A program made the translations under genes and the position numbers. This document shows, one piece after another, positions 1 to 8,296 of a stretch of 64,000 bases of DNA. The stretch is from Cognatishimia sp. 1_MG-2023. Lineage in GTDB: Bacteria; Pseudomonadota; Alphaproteobacteria; Rhodobacterales; Rhodobacteraceae. The notes beneath the pieces were generated by a model, which did not search any database, was not told the DNA's origin, and worked only from the letters and a program-made list of their open reading frames with translations. Location: NCBI RefSeq assembly GCF_030548175.1, contig NZ_JAUORX010000010.1, positions 18,540-82,539 of the forward strand. Direction: 5' to 3'. Every line of letters begins with the position of its first letter. Within the stretch, counting starts at the first letter, position 1.

Positions 1-335
1 AGTTTGTGACAACATTCGCTGTGCTCGTACTGATGGTTCTGCTTGTCTGGGGCACTTGGGCGCATTTCCAGCGAAGCTTTGATTTCGCCTCTCCGATGTG
101 GAGCCGTGATAGCTCGATGGACATCGCTTTGCCAATTTGGCCTGCTAAACTATTGGCACCAGTTGCCTTTTTCGTTTTGTGTGTTCGTCTTGTTCTGCAG
201 CTTTGGGGATATGTCCGGGCCTTTGTCGAAAATACGAACACGCCAATTGCGGTACCTTTGATTGCTGATGCTGCAACACAAGCCGCGCTTGAGGCCGAGC
301 ATGTCTCGGGCCTTGATGAAAATAAGAACGCATAG
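1..335 (+). CDS. TRAP transporter small permease (DctQ type), 3' part
   Basis: The reading frame is open to the left edge, so the 5' end lies outside the window; about 110 residues are visible. Two hydrophobic segments (roughly the first 20 visible residues, and a stretch with the core LLAPVAFFVLCVRLVLQLWG) match the last membrane helices of a DctQ-type small subunit. The gene stops 9 nt before a DctM-type large permease, the usual dctQ-dctM order of tripartite ATP-independent periplasmic transporters, which import organic acids or similar solutes with a periplasmic binding protein. That binding protein would lie upstream. Identity rests mainly on hydrophobicity and this neighbour. The substrate cannot be told. 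Confidence 0.8.
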   Translation, partial: FVTTFAVLVLMVLLVWGTWAHFQRSFDFASPMWSRDSSMDIALPIWPAKLLAPVAFFVLCVRLVLQLWGYVRAFVENTNTPIAVPLIADAATQAALEAEHVSGLDENKNA

Positions 336-344
336 GGACAGAAC

Positions 345-1745
345 ATGGAACCGATTGAAATTGGTCTGATCGTCTCGGGCGGTCTGTTGGTGATGGTTGT
401 GCTGGGGATGCGCGTTGCATTCGCGGCGGGTTTGGCCGGTATGGTTGGCCTTATTTGGATTTTCTGGTCGAAAAAAGGCTATGATCCAGAAGACTTTAGC
501 TGGGCTTTGACTGTTGCGGTAAAAACCGCTGGTCAAGTTCCGCACTCAAAAATTTCTTCTCAGGCATTAAGCCTGATCCCTACTTTTATTCTGATTGGCT
601 ACTTGGCGTACTACGCGGGCCTAACCAAAGCGCTGTTTGAAGCAGCTAAGCGTTGGTTGGCTTGGGTACCCGGTGGTCTTGCTGTATCGACAGTCTTTGC
701 AACAGCAGGTTTTGCTGCAGTTTCAGGGGCTTCGGTGGCGACGTCCGCGGTATTTGCGCGGATTGCGATCCCTGAAATGTTAAAGATTGGTTATGATAAG
801 CGGTTTGCCGCAGGGGTCGTTGCTGCGGGGGGGACATTAGCATCCCTGATTCCCCCCTCAGCAATCTTGGTAATTTACGCCATTATTGTTGAGCAGGACG
901 TCGGCAAGTTGTTGTTGGCCGGGTTTATTCCTGGTGCGTTTTCAGCGGTGGTTTATGGTCTTTTGATCATCGGTCTGGCGCTGTCGATCAAAGGGTTTGG
1001 CCCGCCTGTTTCTGGCTTTACCTGGCGCGAGCGCTTTGCGTCACTGCCACCGGCATTGCCGATCCTATTTGTTGTCGCGACGATTATTCTGTTTGTTTAC
1101 AATCCCTTCGGCGGTGACGCTTGGGGGACTCCGACAGAGGGTGGCGCGATTGGGGCCTTTGTTGTCTTTGTGATGGCTGTCTATCAGGGTATGCGCTGGA
1201 CGCAGTTGAAAGACGCGTTGCTGGAGACGGCGAAATTGGCTGTGATGATCTTTACAATCATCTGGGGCGTGTTGATTTATGTGCGGTTCTTGGGCTTTGC
1301 TCAGCTGCCAGCGGCGTTCTCGGATTGGATCACAAGCCTAACGATGTCCCCGATGCTGATCCTTGTCTGTATCCTTTTGGCCTATGCGGTTTTGGGTATG
1401 TTCATGGATGCTATTGGTATGCTTTTACTAACGTTACCAGTGGTTTACCCAGCCGTTATGGCGTTGAACGGTGGTGAATCTGTGGCGGCTATCGACAGTA
1501 CATTCGGCATGAGTGGCCCGATGTGCGCGATCTGGTTTGGTATCCTTGTGGTGAAAATGGCCGAGTTCTGTTTGATCACGCCGCCTATTGGTTTGAACTG
1601 CTTTGTTGTGGCTGGTGTGCGCGACGATCTAAGCGTTCAGGACGTGTTTAAAGGCGTGACTCCGTTCTTTATCGCGGATGCGATCACCATCGCGTTGCTT
1701 GTTGCATTTCCGCAGATCGTGCTTTGGTTGCCATCGCTGGCTTAA
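345..1745 (+). CDS. TRAP transporter large permease, DctM family
   Basis: 466 residues, almost entirely hydrophobic helices, as in DctM-family large subunits that carry the Na+-coupled transport path. The family hallmark GGTLASLIPPS is at residues 162-172, with a second pseudo-symmetric half after residue 230. The ATG has a gggaca ribosome site 9 nt after the dctQ stop, so the two are translated together. The length is slightly above the usual 425-440 because of an insertion near residues 41-70 (WSKKGYDPED...). The operon ends here, since a strong terminator follows. The family call is secure; the substrate is unknown. Confidence 0.92.
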   Translation: MEPIEIGLIVSGGLLVMVVLGMRVAFAAGLAGMVGLIWIFWSKKGYDPEDFSWALTVAVKTAGQVPHSKISSQALSLIPTFILIGYLAYYAGLTKALFEAAKRWLAWVPGGLAVSTVFATAGFAAVSGASVATSAVFARIAIPEMLKIGYDKRFAAGVVAAGGTLASLIPPSAILVIYAIIVEQDVGKLLLAGFIPGAFSAVVYGLLIIGLALSIKGFGPPVSGFTWRERFASLPPALPILFVVATIILFVYNPFGGDAWGTPTEGGAIGAFVVFVMAVYQGMRWTQLKDALLETAKLAVMIFTIIWGVLIYVRFLGFAQLPAAFSDWITSLTMSPMLILVCILLAYAVLGMFMDAIGMLLLTLPVVYPAVMALNGGESVAAIDSTFGMSGPMCAIWFGILVVKMAEFCLITPPIGLNCFVVAGVRDDLSVQDVFKGVTPFFIADAITIALLVAFPQIVLWLPSLA

Positions 1746-1765
1746 CGATCTGTAAATGTGGAAAT

Positions 1766-1794
1766 TCGTACGTTTCACGGTCTGAAACGTACGA
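1766..1794. repeat. 12-bp perfect inverted repeat behind the TRAP operon
   Basis: Arms TCGTACGTTTCA and TGAAACGTACGA are separated by 5 nt and lie 20 nt after the dctM stop. There is no T-run behind it, so it is more likely an mRNA 3'-end stabilising hairpin or a protein site than a terminator. The real terminator starts 5 nt downstream. Confidence 0.6.
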
Positions 1795-1798
1795 TTCG

Positions 1799-1830
1799 AA
1801 AGGGCCCTCGATTTTGGGGCCCTTTTTTTT
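1799..1830 (+). terminator. Rho-independent terminator of the TRAP operon
   Basis: A 9-bp stem AAAGGGCCC / GGGCCCTTT with a 9-nt loop is followed directly by a run of eight T. It closes the dctQM transcript and insulates the hipBA promoter region that follows. Confidence 0.9.
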
Positions 1831-1849
1831 GGCCAATTATCAAAATATG

Positions 1850-1957
1850 AATGATCGTTTATATTTTTGAAAGACGCCTGCAAATCAGTGCAAATCTGAA
1901 CGATCGTTGACAAAATTGGAGATTTACGACACATTATAGAAAATCTAAACGATCATT
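1850..1957. promoter_or_regulatory. Three operator-like palindromes upstream of hipB
   Basis: Near-identical 10-bp palindromes ATGATCGTTT (1851-1860), AACGATCGTT (1899-1908) and AACGATCATT (1948-1957) are spaced 48-49 bp apart. The last two are preceded by similar flanks (aaatctga and aaatctaa). The last site ends 12 bp before the hipB ATG. HipB-type antitoxins repress their own operon through repeated palindromes of this kind, so these are the likely autoregulatory operators. The consensus differs from the E. coli hip operator; the assignment is inference. Confidence 0.6.
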
Positions 1958-1969
1958 GAGAATGCAACC

Positions 1970-2194
1970 ATGTCCGATCAAATCACCCAACTGGTCTCGA
2001 CCGCCGCGGAATTAGGTCACGCGATCCGCAGCCGCCGCAAGGCGTTGAAGATGACGCAGGAAGAATTGGCGATGGCGACCGGCGTTTCGGCGGCGACAGT
2101 GATTGCGATTGAGAAGGGTAAAGAAACCGCGCAGGTGTCTTTGGTTTTGCAATTGTGCCGCGACCTTGGTTTGCGCCTGACGGTTGGGACATGA
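1970..2194 (+). CDS. hipB: HipB-like antitoxin, Xre-family DNA-binding protein
   Basis: 74 residues, nearly all one Cro/C1-type helix-turn-helix (residues about 20-70, core MTQEELAMATGVSAATVIAIEKG). It ends in TGA one base before the ATG of the HipA kinase, the standard hipB-hipA arrangement. By family knowledge it binds the upstream palindromes as a dimer and sequesters HipA. The length is typical. Other Xre regulators look alike, so the call depends on the neighbour. Confidence 0.88.
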   Translation: MSDQITQLVSTAAELGHAIRSRRKALKMTQEELAMATGVSAATVIAIEKGKETAQVSLVLQLCRDLGLRLTVGT

Positions 2195-2195
2195 C

Positions 2196-3494
2196 ATGAT
2201 CCAGTTGGATGTCTTTTTGGAAGGGTCGGACGCGCCGATTGGGCGCTTGTCTAAATTGGACTCTGGCGCGAGTGAGTTTCGTTACCTGACCGACGAGGTG
2301 GCGCATCCGATTTCATTGTCTCTGCCTGTACAAGAGGCGGGGTTTGATGATGTGGCGACGCGGGCTTTTTTTGACAACTTGTTGTTTGAGAACATGCAGC
2401 GTGATCAGGTCATGCAGCGGCACGGTTTGGACTTTAACGATACCGTTGGCTTGTTGGCGCATTTGGGACGGGACTGTCCGGGCGCGATTTCGGTGGTGCC
2501 GCAAGGCGACGGGCCTGCGAAGATGCCGGGTGATTTGACGACGGATTACGATCCAATTGATCCCAAAGAGCTGATCCGCATCATGACCTCCTTGCGGGAT
2601 ACGCGGCGGATGCCAAATGACGCGAGTGATCCTTCGCCTTTGGCAGGGGTACAAGGGAAATTGGCAGTGACGCGGTTGCCAGACGGACGGTTGGCCTTGC
2701 CCAAGCCGGGGCTGAATGTTCCGACGACGCATATCCTGAAAGTGCCGCGCCAAAGCGAAATGCGGTTGGTGGATCATGAACATCTGATGATGCAAATCGC
2801 GGCGACCGTCCAAGCGCACCCGGTGGCGACAACCGAGATTATCGGCGACGGAGATGTGCGTGGGTTGTTGATTACACGATTTGATCGTGTGGTAGACGGC
2901 ACCACTGTGCGGCGGGTGCATCAGGAAGATTTTTGTCAGGCTTTGGGGTTGGGGCCGATGCTAAAGTATCAACGCAATGGCGATCCTGCGCGCCAGTTTT
3001 CGGCAGCGGCCATGGGGCGGTTGATGGATCAGACGGATCACCCGGCAAAGGCGCGGCAAGCTTTGTTGGAGGGGAGCTTGGTTAATCTGTTGTTGGGCAA
3101 TACCGATAACCACGCCAAGAACCACGGATTGATTTACCATGGCGCGCGGCCAGAGTTTGCGCCGTTTTACGACATCGTTCCGGTGGTTCTAGACGAAGGC
3201 GTGACGCATCAATTGTCGTTTGATATTGGGGCGGCGCAGATGAGTGACGATATTGGCCCCGAAGATTTGGAGCAGTTTGTGCGGGATCTGGGATACCGGC
3301 GGGTGACCCCTGCCCTGCGGAAACGGTTGCAGACAATTGCACAGGATGTCGTCGCGCAAATTGATGATATGCGCGGGCCGATAAAGAAACGTGTGGGCGA
3401 CGTGATCGCACATCAAGCGGCGGGATTGGAAACGGCTCTGGGTCTTGATCTGAACATCCCGGAGCGGGATTTGGTTGTGAGCGTGCGGCCTTAG
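2196..3494 (+). CDS. hipA: HipA-family serine/threonine kinase toxin
   Basis: 432 residues from ATG 2196. A TTG at 2184 would add four residues and overlap hipB more; the ATG, one base past the hipB stop, is preferred. N-terminal HipA domain to about residue 110, then the kinase-like domain. Seen: ILKVP with a candidate ATP-site lysine near 182, RFDR near 227-231, the catalytic-loop signature GNTDNHAKN at 301-309, and a DFG-like FAPFYDI at 321-327. HipA kinases phosphorylate targets such as glutamyl-tRNA synthetase, stalling translation and causing dormancy. All key residues appear present, so it should be active. Its stop codon overlaps the convergent anbu stop (shared ttag). Confidence 0.93.
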   Translation: MIQLDVFLEGSDAPIGRLSKLDSGASEFRYLTDEVAHPISLSLPVQEAGFDDVATRAFFDNLLFENMQRDQVMQRHGLDFNDTVGLLAHLGRDCPGAISVVPQGDGPAKMPGDLTTDYDPIDPKELIRIMTSLRDTRRMPNDASDPSPLAGVQGKLAVTRLPDGRLALPKPGLNVPTTHILKVPRQSEMRLVDHEHLMMQIAATVQAHPVATTEIIGDGDVRGLLITRFDRVVDGTTVRRVHQEDFCQALGLGPMLKYQRNGDPARQFSAAAMGRLMDQTDHPAKARQALLEGSLVNLLLGNTDNHAKNHGLIYHGARPEFAPFYDIVPVVLDEGVTHQLSFDIGAAQMSDDIGPEDLEQFVRDLGYRRVTPALRKRLQTIAQDVVAQIDDMRGPIKKRVGDVIAHQAAGLETALGLDLNIPERDLVVSVRP

Positions 3495-4231
3495 GATTTT
3501 GGCAGTTTGAAATCCGGGAGCTGGCCGAATGCATCACGCAGCGCGACACCCCAGCCTTCGGAAATTTCCTGATAGTAGGGGTCGTCTTGGTTGACGCGGA
3601 AGCTGTTGGCCGGTTTTAGGCTATCAGTTTCATAGACACGGACATCTATCGGTAGATCAACGCCAAGGTTGGCTTTGATGGTGGAGTCAAACGAGACGAG
3701 CAGCAGTTTGATCGCTTCTTCGAATGTCATGTCCGCATCATAAGCGCGGACCAGAATGGGGCGGCCGTATTTGGTTTCGCCGATTTGCATGAAGGGCGTG
3801 TCTTCGCTGGCTTCGATAAAGTTGCCTTCGGGGTAGATCAGAAACAGGCGTGGCTCGCCGTCTGCGATTTGGCCGCCAACAAGGATTGTCGCGTTAAAGG
3901 CGCTGTCTGCGCGCTGGCCTTCTTCGGCGTGGGTGGAGATGACTTCTTTTAGCGTGTCGCCAACAAGGTTGGCCACTTGGAACATCGTTTCGGCCTGAAG
4001 GATGCTTGGATCGCGATCGCCGGTGGCTTTACTGCGTTCTTCGAGCAGGCTGATCACGGATTGCGTGGTCGCGAGGTTGCCGGCCGTCATGATTGTGATC
4101 GAGCGATCACCGGGCACGTCCCACGCAAACATTTTGCGAAACGTAGAGATGTTATCGACGCCCGCGTTTGTGCGGGTGTCTGACATGAACACCATGCCAC
4201 GTTTCAGCATCATTCCAACGCAATAGGTCAT
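3491..4231 (-). CDS. anbu: Anbu, proteasome-like Ntn peptidase
   Basis: 246 residues. It starts MTYCVG, so removal of Met exposes Thr as N-terminal nucleophile; Asp18 and Lys33 (precursor numbering) complete the Thr-Asp-Lys set of proteasome beta-type hydrolases. The segment SDTRTNAGVD is characteristic of Anbu, the bacterial ancestral beta subunit that assembles into ring- or helix-like oligomers. It is the last gene of a four-gene operon, 36 nt after the transglutaminase. This gene set (ATP-grasp, alpha-E, transglutaminase, Anbu) recurs in proteobacteria; its substrates are unknown. Comparative-genomic work has proposed peptide ligation, trimming and degradation. The gene ends tail-to-tail on hipA with a 4-bp overlap. 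Confidence 0.92.
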   Translation of the reverse strand: MTYCVGMMLKRGMVFMSDTRTNAGVDNISTFRKMFAWDVPGDRSITIMTAGNLATTQSVISLLEERSKATGDRDPSILQAETMFQVANLVGDTLKEVISTHAEEGQRADSAFNATILVGGQIADGEPRLFLIYPEGNFIEASEDTPFMQIGETKYGRPILVRAYDADMTFEEAIKLLLVSFDSTIKANLGVDLPIDVRVYETDSLKPANSFRVNQDDPYYQEISEGWGVALRDAFGQLPDFKLPKS

Positions 4232-4267
4232 GAATACCCCAAAATTAACTTCGCGCTTTCAAGCAGC

Positions 4268-5086
4268 CTATTGCTGAACTTGCAAGGCGACTTGCAAGTT
4301 TTCTGAGCCTTCGCCCTGACGAATGCCCAAAATTGGTGCAGAATCGCGATAGTCTCGACCAACTGCGACCCGGACATAACGCGCGTCCGGTGAAATGCCG
4401 TTAGAGACGTCAAAGCCGACCCAACCGAGGCCTTTCGTATAGACCTCGCACCACGCGTGGGTGGCCTCTTGGTCGATGCGATCATCCATAAAGAGATAGC
4501 CCGAGACATAACGTGCCGGGAAACCCAAAAGGCGGGCGGCGCTAATCATGATATGGGCGTGGTCTTGGCAGACCCCCTGCCCTGCGGTCAGTGATTGTTC
4601 TGCGGTTGTTGTGCTGTCGGTTTGACCGATTTCATAGGCAACAGCTTTGGAAACTTCGGCGGAGAGCGCGTGCAGGAGCGCGATGTCGTCCACGTCTTTT
4701 TGGTATTCGCCGACGGCCTTGGCGAGGGCTTTGATTTTTGGACCCGGCGCGGTTTGATCTGTTTGCTGTTCGAACAACCACAGTGGCGCGTAGCCGCGGT
4801 GTTGGCCGATTACGCCGGCGTTGTCTTCGACCTCGACCGTGCCTTCGGAAATGATCCGTACCTCTGTTGCGCCGGGGGCGACTTTGACCAGTTCGGTGTG
4901 GTTCAGGAATTGGTCGTCAAACGTGACCTGACTTTCACCGCCTTCGATGGTCAGGGACCAATCCAGAACGGATTGCCCTTGGCCATTGCGTGGCGTTAGG
5001 CGGAGTTGTTGCAGGGCGTAATGGACCGGCACGTCGTAGTTATAGGTTGTGACATGCCGGATATTCAGGCGCTTTGAATCAGCCAT
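4268..5086 (-). CDS. Transglutaminase-like cysteine peptidase, Anbu operon
   Basis: 272 residues from the ATG that overlaps the alpha-E stop by 8 nt (tATGGCTGA); a longer frame to 5128 exists but would sit deep in the upstream gene. N-terminal bacterial transglutaminase-like domain (residues about 1-110), then the transglutaminase core with catalytic Cys173 (GQGVCQDHAH), His210 (ATHAWCEVY) and Asp226 (GWVGFDVSNG). The triad is complete. Such enzymes cleave or form amide bonds; in this operon the likely role is trimming or reversing peptide tags made by the ATP-grasp enzyme. That role is inferred from conserved gene neighbourhood, not shown. Confidence 0.9.
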   Translation of the reverse strand: MADSKRLNIRHVTTYNYDVPVHYALQQLRLTPRNGQGQSVLDWSLTIEGGESQVTFDDQFLNHTELVKVAPGATEVRIISEGTVEVEDNAGVIGQHRGYAPLWLFEQQTDQTAPGPKIKALAKAVGEYQKDVDDIALLHALSAEVSKAVAYEIGQTDSTTTAEQSLTAGQGVCQDHAHIMISAARLLGFPARYVSGYLFMDDRIDQEATHAWCEVYTKGLGWVGFDVSNGISPDARYVRVAVGRDYRDSAPILGIRQGEGSENLQVALQVQQ

Positions 5087-6023
5087 AGAAGCGATAATCC
5101 TCCTCGACGTGCTGAGCCAGTTTAGCATTATCTGCGACGAGGCTGCTTAGGAATTCATGCAGGCCTTCTTCGAAGATTGAATCAATCGAATGCGCGTTGA
5201 TCTTGTGGCAGAAGGCTTCGGCTTGGATGCAGCTTTCGTGGCGGGTGCCATATTGCTTTTCGAGGTTGCCAAGGTGTTCGCCGATCTGTTTGACGCAGAA
5301 GGCCAAAGAGCGCGGCATACTGGCGTCGAGGATCAGGAATTCGGCGATGCCCATGGCGGTGCTTTCGCCGCCATTGATCCAGCGATAGCTGCGTTCGGCG
5401 CTGACGGATCGTAGAATGACCTCCCATTGCGCGTTGTCGATGGCTTTGCCGATATAGGCCGTGGATGGCAAAAGCACGTAGTATTTCACATCCAAGATGC
5501 GCGCGGTGTTGTCGGCGCGTTCGATGAACGTTCCAAGGCGCGAGAAGGAAAAGATGTCATTGCGCAGCATTGTGCCATGCAATGCGCCGCGCACAACCGA
5601 GGTGCGGAAGCGGATTTGCATCAACGTGTCGTGCAACGCGCGTTCGGTGACGGGTTTGGCGAGCAGGTCTTTGAGGACCATCCAACATTCGTTTGTCGCC
5701 TCCCACACTTCGGAGCTTAGGGCGGTGCGCACGAGGCGGGCGTTGTTGCGCGCGCTGGTGATGACTGACATGACAGAAGACGGGTTGTCCTTGTCACACA
5801 GCATGAAGTTAATCACGTAATTAGCATCAAATGAATCGTGTTTCGCAAGATAGGCTTTGTCCATGCCGGCCGTCGTCAGGATGGATTGCCATTCGTTTGA
5901 TGAGCCACCCGAGCGGGTGAGCGCGATGTGCCAGCCGGCTTCGAGCAGGCGAGCGGTGTTTTCGGCGCGTTCAAGGTAGCGGAACATCCAGAACAGGCCG
6001 CCAGCGGTTTTTCCCAGCATCAT
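5079..6023 (-). CDS. Alpha-E domain protein (DUF403 type)
   Basis: 314 residues, start MMLGKTAGGLFWMFRYLERAEN. Predominantly helical, with the ERAENTARLLEAGW and ERADNTARILD motifs (about residues 18-31 and 166-176) that recur in alpha-E proteins. This family of unknown biochemistry is nearly always next to a circularly permuted ATP-grasp enzyme. It starts 3 nt after the ATP-grasp stop and overlaps the transglutaminase start, so translational coupling is likely. It may be a partner or substrate-holding subunit of the ligase. No catalytic motif was recognised. Confidence 0.9.
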   Translation of the reverse strand: MMLGKTAGGLFWMFRYLERAENTARLLEAGWHIALTRSGGSSNEWQSILTTAGMDKAYLAKHDSFDANYVINFMLCDKDNPSSVMSVITSARNNARLVRTALSSEVWEATNECWMVLKDLLAKPVTERALHDTLMQIRFRTSVVRGALHGTMLRNDIFSFSRLGTFIERADNTARILDVKYYVLLPSTAYIGKAIDNAQWEVILRSVSAERSYRWINGGESTAMGIAEFLILDASMPRSLAFCVKQIGEHLGNLEKQYGTRHESCIQAEAFCHKINAHSIDSIFEEGLHEFLSSLVADNAKLAQHVEEDYRFYG

Positions 6024-6026
6024 GTT

Positions 6027-7457
6027 TTAGTCTCCCAATACCCAAGTGTCTTTTGTGCCGCCGCCCTGCGATGAGTTCACCACAAGCGAGCCTTTTTTCA
6101 GCGCGACGCGCGTGAGGCCACCGGGGGTGAGGTCAATGCGGTTGGGCGACATCAGCGCGAAGGGGCGCAGATCGACGTGGCGCGGGGCAAGGCCCGCCTT
6201 GGTCAGAATTGGCACTGTGGACAGGGCCAAAGTTGGCTGGGCAATGTAGTTGGAAGGATTGGCGCGCAGTTTCTTTTCGAACGCCGCGATTTCCTTTTTG
6301 CTGGCCGCGGGACCAACCAGCATGCCGTAACCGCCGGAGCCGTGGACTTCTTTGACGACCAGTTCTGGCAGGTGTTCGAGCACATATTGCAAGCTGTCGG
6401 ATTCCGAGCAGCGGTAGGTTGGCACATTCTTTAGGATGGCCTGTTCACCGGTGTAGAATTCAACGATGTCGGGCATGTAGGAATAAAGTGCTTTGTCATC
6501 CGCGATGCCGGTGCCGGGGGCATTGGCGATGGTGATATTGCCGGCGCGGTAGACATCCATGATGCCAGGGACACCCAACATGGATTGCGGGTTGAACGTG
6601 AGCGGATCGAGGTATTCGTCGTCAACCCGACGATAGAGCACATCGATTGGCTGATACCCCTGTGTTGTGCGCATGGAGACATAGCCGTCTTCGACGCGAA
6701 GGTCGTGAGCCTCTACCAGTTCCACCCCCATTTGATCGGCGAGGAAGGCGTGTTCGAAATAGGCGGAGTTGTGGATTCCCGGCGTAAGGACGGCAACGAT
6801 GGGTTTGTTGTTTGGCGAGTTCTGCGGCGCGCAGTCAGCGAGGGACCGGCGCAGAAGTTGCGGGTAGGCAGACACGGGGCGCACATTCAGCTTGGTGAAC
6901 AGCTCGGGGAACATGTGCAGCATCGTCTCGCGATTTTCGAGCATGTAGCTGACGCCCGATGGTGTGCGCGCATTGTCTTCGAGGACGTAGAATTCATCCT
7001 GACCGGTGCGCACCAGATCGGTGCCAACAATATGGGTGTAAACACCCCCGGGAGGTTTGACGCCGACCATTTCTGGTAGGAAGGCTTCGTTGCCAGCGAT
7101 GATCTCTTTTGGGATGCGGCCGGCGCGCAGAATTTCCTGGCGGTGGTAAATATCATGAAGGAATGCGTTGATGGCGCGAACACGTTGTTCGATGCCGCGT
7201 TCCAAGGTGCGCCATTCTTTTGCGGCGATAATCCGGGGAACGATGTCAAATGGGATCAAGCGCTCGTCAGCTTCGTCTTGACCGTACACATTAAAGGTAA
7301 TGCCTATTCGCCTAAAAAATGTTTCGGCTTCGCTGGATTTACGCCTGAGCGCTTTTATATCCTCGCGATTGAACCAATCATAATAAGCCTCGTACGGTTG
7401 CCGAGGGCCATCTGCACTCGCCAACATCTCATCAAATAATTTTTTCTCTTCCGACAT
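6027..7457 (-). CDS. Circularly permuted ATP-grasp ligase family protein
   Basis: 476 residues, the usual length of the circularly permuted ATP-grasp type 2 family (DUF404/DUF407). Seen: EVHGSGGYGMLVGP near residues 368-382, an ATP-grasp glycine-rich loop; EDNARTPSGVSYMLENRE in the middle; and a C-terminal TPGGLTRVALKKGSLVVNSSQGGG. ATP-grasp enzymes make carboxylate-amine bonds through acyl-phosphates, so this is probably a peptide or amide ligase. It is the first gene of the Anbu operon; its promoter must lie in 7458-7749. Substrates are unknown; the operon logic (ligase plus two peptidases) suggests making and removing a small peptide or amino-acid modification. Confidence 0.9.
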   Translation of the reverse strand: MSEEKKLFDEMLASADGPRQPYEAYYDWFNREDIKALRRKSSEAETFFRRIGITFNVYGQDEADERLIPFDIVPRIIAAKEWRTLERGIEQRVRAINAFLHDIYHRQEILRAGRIPKEIIAGNEAFLPEMVGVKPPGGVYTHIVGTDLVRTGQDEFYVLEDNARTPSGVSYMLENRETMLHMFPELFTKLNVRPVSAYPQLLRRSLADCAPQNSPNNKPIVAVLTPGIHNSAYFEHAFLADQMGVELVEAHDLRVEDGYVSMRTTQGYQPIDVLYRRVDDEYLDPLTFNPQSMLGVPGIMDVYRAGNITIANAPGTGIADDKALYSYMPDIVEFYTGEQAILKNVPTYRCSESDSLQYVLEHLPELVVKEVHGSGGYGMLVGPAASKKEIAAFEKKLRANPSNYIAQPTLALSTVPILTKAGLAPRHVDLRPFALMSPNRIDLTPGGLTRVALKKGSLVVNSSQGGGTKDTWVLGD

Positions 7458-7749
7458 GACATAACGCTGTCACAGAGAAATCCGAGTGCAACCAATTGGC
7501 AGGTTTTTTGTTAAAAAACTCGCGAAATTATTGAAATGAAAAAAGATCAACAGTGAAAGAAAATTAAATCTGCTTAAACTTTAGGCAAAACAACTTGTAT
7601 GCATTTGTATGCTAAAATGTTTCGGAAGTGTCAGTGTTACAAGGGGTTGCGGCGATTCTGGATTCATCGTTCAAATTTTTGTTCCGAAATACCTTTGCCT
7701 TGGTTGCCGATCCGATAGACAAAGAAGACAGACCATAGAGTGAGCCATT
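7458..7749. promoter_or_regulatory. AT-rich divergent promoter region, ATP-grasp operon / lrp
   Basis: 292 bp without a gene between divergent genes, visibly richer in A+T than the surroundings. It holds two direct copies of TTGTATGC at 7595-7602 and 7605-7612, one helical turn apart, a plausible regulator site. It also has a GTTTTTT-GTT-AAAAAAC dyad at 7503-7519. The neighbouring Lrp-type regulator is the obvious candidate binder. I could not place the promoters with confidence. Confidence 0.4.
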
Positions 7750-8181
7750 GTGACCGACGCTTTAGATCGAAAAATCATCACTGCATTGCAGGCGAATGCA
7801 CGGCAATCAACGGCGGCGATTGCGGCCAGCTTGGGCGTGGCGCGGACCACGGTGCATGAACGGATTTCCCGGATGGAAGAGCGTGGTCTGATCAAAGGGT
7901 ATTCTGTCGTTTTGGGTCAGATGGATGACGCGCCTATGGTACAGGTGATTGTCATGCTGTCTGTGCAGCAACCGGAAACGGCGCGGATCATCAAACGGCT
8001 TGAGGCCTACCCAGAGGTTAAGCTGTGTTTGTCCGTAAATGGTGAGTTCGATTTGATGCTATCTGCAGAAGCGCCTCGGATTGAAGATCTGGACATATTG
8101 ACCGACGAATTCGCGGAAATTCCCGGTGTGATCCGAACTAAGACGCATGTTGTCTTTGGCCGTCGGATTGATCGTAGCTGA
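7750..8181 (+). CDS. Lrp/AsnC-family transcriptional regulator
   Basis: 143 residues from a GTG start (VTDALDRKIITALQANAR). N-terminal winged helix-turn-helix (residues 1-60, STAAIAASLGVARTTVHERISRMEERGLIKGY), then an alpha-beta RAM effector domain in which the family GEFDLML motif is clear. Lrp/AsnC proteins sense amino acids and often regulate the adjacent gene. Here a saccharopine-dehydrogenase-like gene follows on the same strand after 115 bp, which fits control of amino-acid (perhaps lysine) metabolism. It also shares the upstream region with the divergent Anbu operon. Confidence 0.9.
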   Translation: MTDALDRKIITALQANARQSTAAIAASLGVARTTVHERISRMEERGLIKGYSVVLGQMDDAPMVQVIVMLSVQQPETARIIKRLEAYPEVKLCLSVNGEFDLMLSAEAPRIEDLDILTDEFAEIPGVIRTKTHVVFGRRIDRS

Positions 8182-8268
8182 CACATTGACGGAAATTTCG
8201 ACGTACTGATGGAAATAGCTGTCGTTTCGTCACTATGTCCCCTGCCCTCTGAACAGTGACCGCGGCAT

Positions 8269-8287
8269 CCTTATCTAAAAGATAAGG
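8269..8287 (+). promoter_or_regulatory. Hairpin over the ribosome-binding site of the saccharopine dehydrogenase gene
   Basis: Perfect 7-bp stem CCTTATC / GATAAGG with loop taaaa. Its 3' arm runs into the Shine-Dalgarno sequence (aagggagg, 8284-8291) 6 nt before the ATG at 8297. The fold would partly hide the ribosome site, so translation control is possible. No riboswitch class was recognised. Confidence 0.45.
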
Positions 8288-8296
8288 GAGGCTAAG

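Noticed and set aside
2313..2921. 202-codon open frame opposite hipA
   Set aside because: Shadow of hipA; rich in Arg and His with no motif.
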